DNA from: Castellaniella sp035707805
Lineage (GTDB): Bacteria; Pseudomonadota; Gammaproteobacteria; Burkholderiales; Burkholderiaceae_B
Length of the DNA: 64,000 nt
Direction: 5' to 3'
NCBI GenBank assembly: GCA_035707805.1
Contig: DASSTS010000019.1
Span: forward strand, 1 to 64,000
The position numbers and the translations under genes were made by a program. A model generated the notes under the pieces. The model ran no database searches. It saw nothing but the letters and a program-made list of their open reading frames with translations, and was not told where the DNA came from. Every line of letters begins with the position of its first letter. Position 1 is the first letter of the stretch. This document shows, piece after piece, positions 9,180-16,668 of this stretch.

Positions 9180-10610
9180 ATGAGTACTTTTTCCACGGAT
9201 CCCATCATTGCCATTGCCACCGCCCCGGGCCGGGGCGGAATCGGCGTGCTTCGGGTGTCGGGGCCGAATCTGCGGGCCTGGGCGGAATCGCTGTGCGGCC
9301 AGGTGCTGCGGCCCCGGCATGCGCATTACCTGCCGTTCCGCACTCAGGGCGGCGAGGTGATGGACGAGGGGCTGGCGCTGTTTTTCCCGGGGCCGCATTC
9401 CTATACGGGCGAGGACGTGCTGGAGCTGCAGGGCCACGGCGGCCCGGCCGTGCTGCGCCGGGTGCTGGAGGACTGCCTGGCGCGCGGCGGGGAGATCGGC
9501 CTGCGGCTGGCGCAGCCCGGGGAGTTCACGCAGCGGGCGTTCCTGAACGAGCGGCTGGATCTGGCGCAGGCGGAGGCCGTGGCGGATCTGATCGAGGCCA
9601 GTTCCACGGCGGCGGCGCGCAGCGCGATGGCTTCGCTGTCGGGGGCGTTTTCGGCCGAGGTCGATGCGCTGAGCCAGCGCATCGTGCAGCTGCGCATGCT
9701 GGTCGAGGCGACGCTGGATTTTCCCGAGGAAGAGATCGATTTCCTGGAAAAGTACCAGGCCGCGGAACGGCTGGACGGGGTGACGGCGACGCTGGACGGC
9801 GTGCTGCGCACGGCGCGCCAGGGGATGGTGCTGCGCGAGGGGCTGCACGTGGTGCTGGCCGGCCAGCCGAACGTGGGCAAGTCCAGCCTGCTCAATGCGC
9901 TGGCGGGCGAGGACGTGGCCATCGTGACGCCGATCGCCGGGACGACCCGCGACCGGGTGATCCAGCAGATCCACATCGACGGCATCCCGTTGCACATCGT
10001 GGATACGGCGGGCCTGCGCGAGACCGAGGACACGGTGGAGCGCATTGGCATCGAGCGCAGCTGGGCGGAGATCGCCCGGGCGCAGGTGATCCTGCACCTG
10101 CAGGATGCGCGCCAGCCGGACGATCCCTTGGATGCCGACATCGTACGGCGGCTGCCGGCCGGGACGCCGGTGCTGCGGGTGCTGAACAAGTTGGACCTGC
10201 TGGATGAGCCGGGACACGGGGCCGCCCCTGCGGAAGATTTCGCGACTGGTGGACCGGAGCGGCAGGCCGGCCAAGGCCTGGAGGGCGCTGCGGGGCCCGG
10301 CGAAATGCGCGTGTCGGCGCGCACCGGAGCCGGACTGGCCGCCTTGCGGCGGCGCCTGCTGGAGATCGCCGGCTGGACGCCGGGGGCGGAGTCCCCCTGG
10401 CTGGCCCGCGAGCGGCACGTGCGGGCGCTGGAGGCGGCCCGCAGCCATCTGGTGATGGCCCGCGAGCATGCCTCGCACAGCGATCAGGTGCTGGACCTGT
10501 TCGCCGAGGAGTTGCGTCTGGCGCACGAGGCGCTGTGCGAGATCACGGGACAGTTCACCAGCGATGATCTGCTGGGTGAGATCTTTTCGCGGTTCTGTAT
10601 CGGGAAATAG
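9180..10610 (+). CDS. mnmE: tRNA modification GTPase MnmE
   Basis: 476 residues. With MnmG it makes 5-carboxymethylaminomethyl-uridine at the wobble position of certain tRNAs. The N-terminal folate-binding domain (about 1-120; IIAIATAPGRGGIGVLRVSG) precedes a helical domain with an inserted GTPase: P-loop GQPNVGKSS at 228-236, switch GTTRD, DTAGLRE and NKLD. The C-terminus is the invariant FCIGK with its catalytic cysteine. Between NKLD and the SARTG motif is a variable loop. It is not followed by mnmG/rsmG/parAB, so that origin-linked block is elsewhere. Confidence 0.97.
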   Translation: MSTFSTDPIIAIATAPGRGGIGVLRVSGPNLRAWAESLCGQVLRPRHAHYLPFRTQGGEVMDEGLALFFPGPHSYTGEDVLELQGHGGPAVLRRVLEDCLARGGEIGLRLAQPGEFTQRAFLNERLDLAQAEAVADLIEASSTAAARSAMASLSGAFSAEVDALSQRIVQLRMLVEATLDFPEEEIDFLEKYQAAERLDGVTATLDGVLRTARQGMVLREGLHVVLAGQPNVGKSSLLNALAGEDVAIVTPIAGTTRDRVIQQIHIDGIPLHIVDTAGLRETEDTVERIGIERSWAEIARAQVILHLQDARQPDDPLDADIVRRLPAGTPVLRVLNKLDLLDEPGHGAAPAEDFATGGPERQAGQGLEGAAGPGEMRVSARTGAGLAALRRRLLEIAGWTPGAESPWLARERHVRALEAARSHLVMAREHASHSDQVLDLFAEELRLAHEALCEITGQFTSDDLLGEIFSRFCIGK

Positions 10611-10644
10611 TCCGGCCTTGTCGGCTGGGCTCTCCGGTCGGGAT

Positions 10645-10938
10645 TTACTCCCCCACCACCTGCGTATGCACGACCTCGGGGGCCTTGGCGAAGCAGCCGC
10701 CGACCAGGCCGCGCCAGGCCTGGAAGTCCTCGGATTCGCGGAAGTGCTGCATGTGGTCTTCCAGGGTCTGCCAGTGGATCTGCAGCACGTACTGTTCGGG
10801 ATGTTCGATGACGTGATGCAGCTCCAGGCGATGGAAGCCGCGGGCGCGCCGGAACAGGGGCATGGCTTTCTGCACGCCGGCCTCGAAATCGGCCTGGGTG
10901 CCGGGTTTGACGGTGATGTGGGCCATTTCGCGGATCAT
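10645..10938 (-). CDS. YgiN/ABM-type antibiotic biosynthesis monooxygenase domain protein
   Basis: 97 residues with a single dimeric alpha-beta (ferredoxin-like) ABM domain: HITVKPGTQADFEAG at the start and the pattern YVLQIHWQTLEDHMQHF in the middle. Relatives include quinol monooxygenases and heme- or cofactor-free oxygenases, but the fold also occurs in proteins of unknown role. The start at 10938 has an AGGAA ribosome site; the frame stays open upstream. It follows the LhgO-like gene on the same strand by 114 bp. The substrate cannot be told. Confidence 0.75.
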   Translation of the reverse strand: MIREMAHITVKPGTQADFEAGVQKAMPLFRRARGFHRLELHHVIEHPEQYVLQIHWQTLEDHMQHFRESEDFQAWRGLVGGCFAKAPEVVHTQVVGE

Positions 10939-11052
10939 GTCGGATTCCTGTATCTGAAAAAGGGACGAGGCCATGATTATGCACCGCGCGCGCCGCCGGT
11001 GGATCTCCAGCATCATGCAGTCTGGAACCCGCGAAAAGCGCCGGCGGCGGAT

Positions 11053-12162
11053 CTAGCGGTCCAGGCGGTGCAGGACCTCGTCGGCGATCGCCAGGCAGGA
11101 GGTGAGGCCGGGCGATTCGATGCCGTACAGGTTGACCAGGCCGTCGACGCCGTGGGCGGTGCGGTCCTGGATCAAGAAATCGGCGTCCTGGCCGGCCGGC
11201 ATGACGAGCTTGGGCCGGATGCCGGCGTAGCTGGGCTGCAGCGCGCCGTCGGGCAGCTCGGGCCAGTAGCGGCGGATGGCGGCATAGAATCCGGCGGACC
11301 GGCCGGGATCGACGGCGTAGTCGATGGCGTCCACCCATTCGACGTCGGGGCCGAAGCGGGCCTGGCCGGCCAGGTCCAGCGTCAGGTGCACGCCCAGGCC
11401 GCCGGGCTCGGGCACCGGATAGATGAGGCGCGAAAAGGGCGCTTTGCCGGACAGGGAATAGTAATTGCCTTTGGCGTAGCGGCCGGCGGGGATGCTGGCG
11501 GGCGGGACGCCCTCGATGCGGGCGGCCACGGCCTGGGCGTGCAGCCCGGCGCAATTGATGACCTGCCGGGCGAGGAGTTCCATGGGTTCGTCGCCGCCGA
11601 TGCGCAGCAGGATGCCAGCGTCGTCCGCGGCGGCGCCGCCCAGGACGGGGGCCCGCAGGGCCAGCAGGCCGCCGGCGTTTTCCAGGTCGCCCAGCAGGGC
11701 GAGCATGAGGCCGTGGCTGTCGACGATGCCGGTGGAGGGGGATTCCAGGGCGGCGGCGCATTGCAGGGCGGGCTCGCGGGTCCGGGCCTCATCGCGGTCC
11801 AGCCAGCGCAGGTCGTCCACGCCGTTGGCGGCGGCCGCGGCGGCGATGTCCCGCAGGCGGGCGGTCTGCATATCGTCGGTGGCGACGATCAGCTTGCCGC
11901 AGCGCCGGTGGGCGACGCCGTGGGTCTCGCAGAAGTCATACAGCGCCTGGCGGCCCTGTACGCACAGGCGGGCCTTCAGCGAGCCCTGCGGATAGTAGAT
12001 GCCGGCATGGATGACCTCGCTGTTGCGCGAACTGGTGCCGGTGCCGATGGCGGACTCGGCCTCGACGACCAGGGTGTCCCGTCCCGCCCGGGCGCAGGCG
12101 CGGGCCACGGCCAGGCCGACGGCGCCGGCGCCGATGACGACCGTGTCGAGGGTGTCGGTCAT
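11053..12162 (-). CDS. FAD-dependent oxidoreductase, L-2-hydroxyglutarate oxidase (LhgO) type
   Basis: 369 residues. The N-terminal Rossmann motif GAGAVGLAVARACARAG binds FAD. The following GTGTSSRNSEVIHAGIYYP is characteristic of the LhgO/L2HGDH branch of the DAO superfamily, which oxidises L-2-hydroxyglutarate to 2-oxoglutarate. The C-terminal segment SYAGIRPKL is also typical. The start at MTDTLDT has an AAAGGA ribosome site. It is transcribed away from ohrR, with 138 bp between them. The family is firm; the substrate is inferred from resemblance. Confidence 0.8.
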   Translation of the reverse strand: MTDTLDTVVIGAGAVGLAVARACARAGRDTLVVEAESAIGTGTSSRNSEVIHAGIYYPQGSLKARLCVQGRQALYDFCETHGVAHRRCGKLIVATDDMQTARLRDIAAAAAANGVDDLRWLDRDEARTREPALQCAAALESPSTGIVDSHGLMLALLGDLENAGGLLALRAPVLGGAAADDAGILLRIGGDEPMELLARQVINCAGLHAQAVAARIEGVPPASIPAGRYAKGNYYSLSGKAPFSRLIYPVPEPGGLGVHLTLDLAGQARFGPDVEWVDAIDYAVDPGRSAGFYAAIRRYWPELPDGALQPSYAGIRPKLVMPAGQDADFLIQDRTAHGVDGLVNLYGIESPGLTSCLAIADEVLHRLDR

Positions 12163-12255
12163 GGAGCTTTCCTTTGCGCGGATCTTGTCGGGCCGCATTT
12201 TACCGTGAGGGGCGGCTGCCTCCGCTGGCAGGACTCTGCGGGTGCATCTCGTCAC

Positions 12256-12291
12256 ATTAATCGCTTGCAATTAAATAGTGTGCGATTTAAT
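12256..12291. promoter_or_regulatory. Candidate OhrR operator
   Basis: An AT-rich imperfect inverted repeat, ATTAATCGC (12256-12264) against GCGATTTAAT (12282-12291), ends 9 bp before the ohrR ATG. OhrR proteins bind AT-rich palindromes overlapping their own promoter, and the site lies where such an operator is expected. Assignment is by position and base composition. Confidence 0.5.
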
Positions 12292-12300
12292 ATCTTCGTC

Positions 12301-12795
12301 ATGGACACGTCAAACCCCACGCCCCAGTCTTCGCAACCGGCCCCGCTCACGCTGGATGCCCAGTTGTGCTTTGCGCTCTATTCCGCGCAACTGGCGATGG
12401 CCAAGATCTATCGCCGCCAGCTGACCGACCTGGGCCTGACGTATCCCCAGTACCTCGTCATGCTGGTGCTGTGGGAATCCGACGGGCTGACGGTCTCGGC
12501 CCTGGGCGAGCGCCTGTACCTGGATTCGGCCACGTTGACGCCGCTGCTGAAACGCCTGCAAGTCCTGGGCCTGCTGCGCCGCGACCGCGGTGTGCAGGAC
12601 CAGCGCCAGGTCCTGATCTCGCTGACGCCGGCGGGCCGCGCGCTGCGCGCACGGGCGGGGGCGGTCCCCCAGGGGGTGATGTGCGCCACGGGCTGCACGC
12701 CGGCCCAGGCAAATGGGCTCAAGGCCGAACTCGAATCTCTGCGCGCGCATCTGCAGGGTGCGTGCGCCACACAGGAACATCCGGCGGGGGCCTGA
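12301..12795 (+). CDS. ohrR: Organic-hydroperoxide-sensing MarR-type repressor OhrR
   Basis: 164 residues with a winged-helix MarR domain (YPQYLVMLVLWESDGLTVSALGERLYLDSATLTPLLKRL). The sensing cysteine is Cys23 in DAQLCFALYSAQ; resolving cysteines of the two-Cys class are Cys128/Cys132. Oxidation by organic peroxides forms a disulfide and releases DNA, derepressing ohr. The tyrosines that position the peroxide (Tyr37, Tyr48) are present. It lies 118 bp upstream of ohr in the same direction, with an AT-rich palindrome before its start. Confidence 0.92.
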   Translation: MDTSNPTPQSSQPAPLTLDAQLCFALYSAQLAMAKIYRRQLTDLGLTYPQYLVMLVLWESDGLTVSALGERLYLDSATLTPLLKRLQVLGLLRRDRGVQDQRQVLISLTPAGRALRARAGAVPQGVMCATGCTPAQANGLKAELESLRAHLQGACATQEHPAGA

Positions 12796-12913
12796 GGGAC
12801 GGTCATCCGGCGCGTGCGCCGGGACTCGTCCGTCCAGATCTCCCGCCGTCAGGAAGGCCGCCGTTTGTGGTGCCGAGGCCTTTTCTTCGAACCGCACCAC
12901 CAGGAGTCCCAAG

Positions 12914-13339
12914 ATGACAGTCGAAAACGTTCTCTATACCGCCCATGCCACCGCCACCGGCGGCCGCGACGGCAGCGCCAAATCCTCGGATGGCCGCCTG
13001 GACGTCAAATTGTCCGTGCCCAAGGAAATCGGCGGCGACGCCGGCCCCGGCACGAATCCCGAACAGCTGTTCGCGGCCGGTTATTCGGCGTGCTTCCTTG
13101 GGGCGCTGAAGCTGGTCGCCGGCAAGGAAAACGTGAAGCTGCCGGCCGACACCCAGGTGTCGGGCTCGGTCGGCATCGGCCCCATCCCGACGGGCTTCGG
13201 GCTGGCCGTCGAGCTGAAGATCTCCGCCTCCGGCGTGGACCGCGACAAGCTGAACGACCTGGTGCAAAAGGCGCACGTGGTCTGCCCGTATTCCAATGCC
13301 ACCCGCAACAACATCAAGGTCACGCTGACCGTGCAGTAA
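12914..13339 (+). CDS. ohr: Organic hydroperoxide resistance peroxidase Ohr
   Basis: 141 residues, normal length. Ohr is a thiol peroxidase that reduces fatty-acid and other organic hydroperoxides using lipoylated proteins. The catalytic pair is Cys60 (AAGYSACFLGAL) and Cys124 (HVVCPYSNATR). The opening VLYTAHATATGGRDG carries the active-site Arg18, and Glu50 sits in NPEQLF. A CAGGAG ribosome site precedes the ATG. It is under likely OhrR control and is followed by a strong terminator. Confidence 0.96.
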   Translation: MTVENVLYTAHATATGGRDGSAKSSDGRLDVKLSVPKEIGGDAGPGTNPEQLFAAGYSACFLGALKLVAGKENVKLPADTQVSGSVGIGPIPTGFGLAVELKISASGVDRDKLNDLVQKAHVVCPYSNATRNNIKVTLTVQ

Positions 13340-13393
13340 GCCGGCCGGCCGCCGTCCCCTGGGGGACCGGGCCCAGGGCCGGTCCACGCACCG

Positions 13394-13430
13394 CACCCCG
13401 AACGCCAACCGGCTTTCGGGGTGTTTTCTT
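13394..13430 (+). terminator. Rho-independent terminator of ohr
   Basis: CACCCCGAA (13394-13402) and TTCGGGGTG (13415-13423) form a perfect 9-bp stem with a 12-base loop, followed by TTTTCTT. It is 55 bp after the ohr stop. Confidence 0.85.
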
Positions 13431-13555
13431 CCGGGGTGGCGCGGGGACGCCGGAGGGACCGGATTCCCGCCGCGGGCTGATCCATGTCATATACCGGCAC
13501 GCGCAGTGTGGATATGATCTTCCGTGAACGAACGGCTTTCGTCAGGGAGATCATC

Positions 13556-14827
13556 ATGTCATCAGAGGCCGCATCCCGGCCGGCGTCGCGCCAGGCGCTG
13601 TCCGTCCTGTTTTCCAGCACCTTCGCCTTCACGATCTGCTTTGCCATCTGGACGATGTTCTCGGTCCTGGGCGTGCCGCTGAAGGCCGAGCTGGCCCTCA
13701 ATGAAACCCAGTTCGGCCTGCTGATCGCCACGCCGGTGCTCAGCGGCTCGCTGGTCCGGGTGCCGCTGGGCATGCTGACGGACCGCTTCGGCGGACGCAT
13801 CGTGTTCTTCGTGGTGCTGCTGATCTGCGTGCCGCCGCTCTACCTCATGGCTCATGCCCAGACCTATGCCCAGTTCCTCGTCCTGGCGCTGTTCGTGGGC
13901 CTGGCGGGCGGCACGTTCTCGGTGGGCACGCCGTACGTGGCCCGCTGGTTCGCGCCGCAGCGGCGGGGTTTCGCCATGGGGGTGTTCGGAGCGGGCAATT
14001 CGGGGTCGGCGCTGAACATGTTCGTGGCGCCGCTGATCATCGGGGCCTTCGGCTGGACCATGCTGCCCAAGGCGTACGCGGCGCTGATGCTGGGCACGGC
14101 GGTGTTGTTCTGGCTGTTCAGCCATTCCGATCCGGCGCACCGCATGCCGGCGGGCACCGGCATCCTGCAGCAGCTCGGCGTCCTGAAGGATCCCCGGGTC
14201 TGGCGCTATTGCCAATACTATTCCGTGGTCTTCGGCGGCTACGTCGCGCTGGCGCTGTGGATCACCAAATACTACGTGGCCGAATACGGCTTCGACCTGA
14301 CGCTGGCGGCGTTCCTGGCCATGATCTTTTCCCTGCCGGGCGGCGTGCTGCGCGCGCTGGGCGGCTGGTTTTCGGACCGCTTCGGCGCCTACACGGTGAC
14401 CTGGTGGGTGATGTGGGTCTGCTGGGTGTGCTTTTTCCTGCTGTCCTATCCGCAGACGCAGATGACCATCCAGACGCTGGGCGGGCCGGTGTCGCTGCAT
14501 ATCGGCCTGAACGCCACGGCATTCACGGTGCTGCTGTTCGTCGTGGGCGTGGCCATGGCGATCGGCAAGGCCTCGGTCTTCAAGTTCATCAGCGACGACT
14601 ATGCCGACAACATCGGCGCGGTGTCCGGCGTGGTGGGCCTGGCGGGCGGGCTGGGCGGTTTCGTCCTGCCGATCCTGTTCGGCGCCCTGCTGGACATCAC
14701 CGGCGTGTATTCCAGCGCCTTCATGCTGCTGTACGGGACCGTCTGCGTATCACTGGTGTTCATGCACTATTCGTACCGGCGGACGCCGCGCGCCGGCACG
14801 GAACTGAGCGACCCGATGGCCGGATGA
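13556..14827 (+). CDS. NarK-type nitrate/nitrite transporter (MFS, NNP family)
   Basis: 423 residues with about 12 membrane helices. The nitrate-signature motifs are visible in the fifth and eleventh helices: MGVFGAGNSGSALN and GVVGLAGGLGGFVLPILFG. Such carriers take up nitrate or exchange it for nitrite across the inner membrane. The start at 13556 has an AGGGAGA site; the frame is open 24 codons further upstream. No nitrate reductase genes are in the window, so an assimilatory or stand-alone role is possible. The last codons lie within a family of short repeats that continues downstream. Confidence 0.85.
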   Translation: MSSEAASRPASRQALSVLFSSTFAFTICFAIWTMFSVLGVPLKAELALNETQFGLLIATPVLSGSLVRVPLGMLTDRFGGRIVFFVVLLICVPPLYLMAHAQTYAQFLVLALFVGLAGGTFSVGTPYVARWFAPQRRGFAMGVFGAGNSGSALNMFVAPLIIGAFGWTMLPKAYAALMLGTAVLFWLFSHSDPAHRMPAGTGILQQLGVLKDPRVWRYCQYYSVVFGGYVALALWITKYYVAEYGFDLTLAAFLAMIFSLPGGVLRALGGWFSDRFGAYTVTWWVMWVCWVCFFLLSYPQTQMTIQTLGGPVSLHIGLNATAFTVLLFVVGVAMAIGKASVFKFISDDYADNIGAVSGVVGLAGGLGGFVLPILFGALLDITGVYSSAFMLLYGTVCVSLVFMHYSYRRTPRAGTELSDPMAG

Positions 14828-14861
14828 TTTCGGCGGCGGATTTCTCAGGCCGTGATGCCTC

Positions 14862-14974
14862 CCCACCTCGTGGCCTGCAGGCCGCTCGGATGATTTCGGC
14901 AGTGAACAGCCGATTGTTATGGCGCGTGGCACCTACCCACCTCGCGGCCTGTATGCCGCTCGGATGATTTCGGC
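14862..14974. repeat. Two tandem 39-bp repeats after narK
   Basis: Copies at 14862-14900 and 14936-14974 differ at only three positions and are spaced 74 bp apart. Each ends in GGATGATTTCGGC. A third, truncated copy of that ending (14822-14834) includes the narK stop codon. The region between narK and the HMA gene thus looks like an array built by local duplication. Confidence 0.8.
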
Positions 14975-15016
14975 GAGTGACAGCCCGCAGGGGCTGTCAC
15001 TCGTCCGAAATCATCC
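14962..15016. terminator. Long hairpin between convergent genes
   Basis: The end of the second repeat begins a near-perfect hairpin: two 12-bp paired segments per arm (14962-14973 with 15005-15016; 14975-14986 with 14991-15002) around a GCAG loop, broken only by one base on one side and two on the other. It overlaps the stop codon of the minus-strand HMA gene. It sits where a bidirectional terminator is expected, but there is no T-run on either side. Confidence 0.6.
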
Positions 15017-15295
15017 CCCGCATCCGCCGCAGCAGTTGCCGTCCTGGCCGTGGACGGGCTTGAGGGCCTCATAGCCGGCGTCGGCGACGGCGACCTGCAG
15101 GCGCTGGGTGGAGACCTTGGCGGTGTCGTAGGTGACGGTCACCTTTTCGTCGGCCAGGGACACGCTGACCTGGGCCACGCCCGGCAGGGCGGACAGGACG
15201 CGGTCGAGCTTGTCGGCGCATTCGGGGCCGCGCAGGCCCACCAGGCGCATGGTGTCGGTTTTCTGGGCGGATCGTTTCAGGGTTTCGGCTTGCAT
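15011..15295 (-). CDS. HMA-like small metal-binding protein with atypical motif
   Basis: 94 residues with the ferredoxin-like HMA pattern of copper chaperones (VGLRGPECADKLDRVLSALPGVAQVSVSLADEKVTVTYD ... in two parts, with LQVAVADAGYEA near the end). The usual GMxCxxC metal loop is replaced by RGPEC, leaving one cysteine. A Cys-rich tail, NCCGGCGG, ends the protein and may supply other ligands. The start at 15295 has a GAGGA site. It is divergent from dinB. Metal trafficking is inferred from the fold; the metal is unknown. Confidence 0.7.
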   Translation of the reverse strand: MQAETLKRSAQKTDTMRLVGLRGPECADKLDRVLSALPGVAQVSVSLADEKVTVTYDTAKVSTQRLQVAVADAGYEALKPVHGQDGNCCGGCGG

Positions 15296-15337
15296 GGGGT
15301 CCTCGCGAGCGGGGAAAAGCCCCTGAACGGGGCGGGG

Positions 15338-15380
15338 TTATAGATACATTATAAATATACCTTAAGAGTCGGCTAGTATA
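15338..15380. promoter_or_regulatory. AT-rich divergent promoter region between HMA gene and dinB
   Basis: A sharply AT-rich segment in otherwise GC-rich DNA. On the minus strand it has a perfect TATAAT (15354-15349) about 55 bp upstream of the HMA start, with no strong -35. Several overlapping TATA-like strings occur, so exact promoters are uncertain. Confidence 0.45.
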
Positions 15381-15467
15381 GCAGTGCCCGAAACCGCCGG
15401 CGCATCCCGACACGGTCTTTCCGCTGACCGCGGCGCGCGCCCCGCCACAAGCCGGGCAGACCTCGAC

Positions 15468-16601
15468 ATGGCTGAATCCCCGACCCGCCGCATTGCCCAC
15501 CTGGACATGGACGCCTTTTATGCGTCCGTGGAACTGCTGCGGTATCCGGACCTGCGCGGCCGCCCGGTGGTGATCGGCGGCGGGGCCGGACGTCCCTCCG
15601 AAGGTCGCTATGCGCGGCTGGGCGACTACGTGGGGCGAGGTGTCATCACCACGGCGACCTACGAGGCGCGCGCCCTGGGCGTGCATTCGGCCATGGGCAT
15701 GATGAAGGCCGCCCGCCTGGCGCCGGACGCCGTCCTGCTGCCGGTGGATTTTCCCGCCTATCGGCATTATTCCCGCCTCTTCAAGGCGGCGGTCGCCGCG
15801 ATCGCCCCGCATGTCGAGGACCGCGGGATCGACGAGATCTATATCGACCTGTCCGCGCTGCCGCAGGACTCCGAGACGCTGGGCCGCCGGCTGAAGCAGG
15901 CCGTGCGCGAGGCGACCGGTCTGGTGTGCTCGATCGGCATTTCACCCAACAAGCTGCTCTCGAAGATCGCCTCGGACCTGGACAAGCCCGACGGCCTGAC
16001 GCTGATCGGCCCGGGCGATCTCGAGCGGCGCATCTGGCCCCTGCCCGTGTCCAAGGTCAACGGCATCGGCCCCAAGGCGACGCGCCGCCTGCAGGGCATG
16101 GGGATCGAGACCATTGCGCAGCTGGCCGCCGCCGCCCCCGACCGCCTGCAGGACGCCTTCGGCCTGGGCACCGCCCGATGGCTGCTGGACGTGGCCCACG
16201 GCGTCGACGAGCGGCCGGTGGTCATGGAGTCCGAGCCGCGATCCATCAGCCGGGAGACGACCTTCGAGCGGGATCTGCACGTGGTGCGGGACCGCACGCA
16301 GCTGTCCGCGATCTTCCGGGACCTGTGCGTGCACCTGGCGGGCGATCTGGCGCGCAAGCGGGTCTGCGGCGCGACGGTGGGCATCAAGCTGCGTTTCGAC
16401 GATTTCCGCATCGTGACGCGCGACCTGACGCTGGACGCCGCCATTGCCGATGCCGACGCCATCCACCGGGCGGCCGGCCGCTGCCTGAAGCGCGTGACGC
16501 TGGATCGCCGGCTGCGCCTGCTGGGCGTGCGGGTGAGCAAGCTGCAGCCGCTGGACGAGAACGGCGCGCCGGCGCAACCGGTACAGCTCTCGCTGTATTG
16601 A
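15468..16601 (+). CDS. dinB: DNA polymerase IV (Y family)
   Basis: 377 residues. Translesion polymerase with catalytic metal residues in HLDMDAFYASVE and in DRGIDEIYIDLS (the usual SxDE pair appears as GIDE). Palm, fingers, thumb (helix-hairpin-helix around SKVNGIGPKATRRLQGMG) and little-finger domains follow. It ends in QLSLY, a clamp-binding peptide. The start at MAESPTRR is preferred because the family begins there; a GTG 28 codons earlier is open. An extra loop of about 15 residues (GRPSEGRYARLGDYV) sits in the fingers. No LexA box was recognised upstream. Confidence 0.92.
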   Translation: MAESPTRRIAHLDMDAFYASVELLRYPDLRGRPVVIGGGAGRPSEGRYARLGDYVGRGVITTATYEARALGVHSAMGMMKAARLAPDAVLLPVDFPAYRHYSRLFKAAVAAIAPHVEDRGIDEIYIDLSALPQDSETLGRRLKQAVREATGLVCSIGISPNKLLSKIASDLDKPDGLTLIGPGDLERRIWPLPVSKVNGIGPKATRRLQGMGIETIAQLAAAAPDRLQDAFGLGTARWLLDVAHGVDERPVVMESEPRSISRETTFERDLHVVRDRTQLSAIFRDLCVHLAGDLARKRVCGATVGIKLRFDDFRIVTRDLTLDAAIADADAIHRAAGRCLKRVTLDRRLRLLGVRVSKLQPLDENGAPAQPVQLSLY

Positions 16602-16668
16602 ATGGCGCGCTCTGCGGGCTGCGTCGGCGCGGGCGGCGACGCCGGGCCGACTTGGACGATGCCCGGGC

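Noticed and set aside
14822..14974. CRISPR array
   Set aside because: Only two full repeats, 39 bp long with mismatches and a 35-bp spacer, no cas genes, and part of it is the narK end.
16621..16642. GCGTCG/CGACGC hairpin between dinB and uxaA
   Set aside because: Weak 6-bp stem in GC-rich DNA without T-run; not distinguishable from chance.
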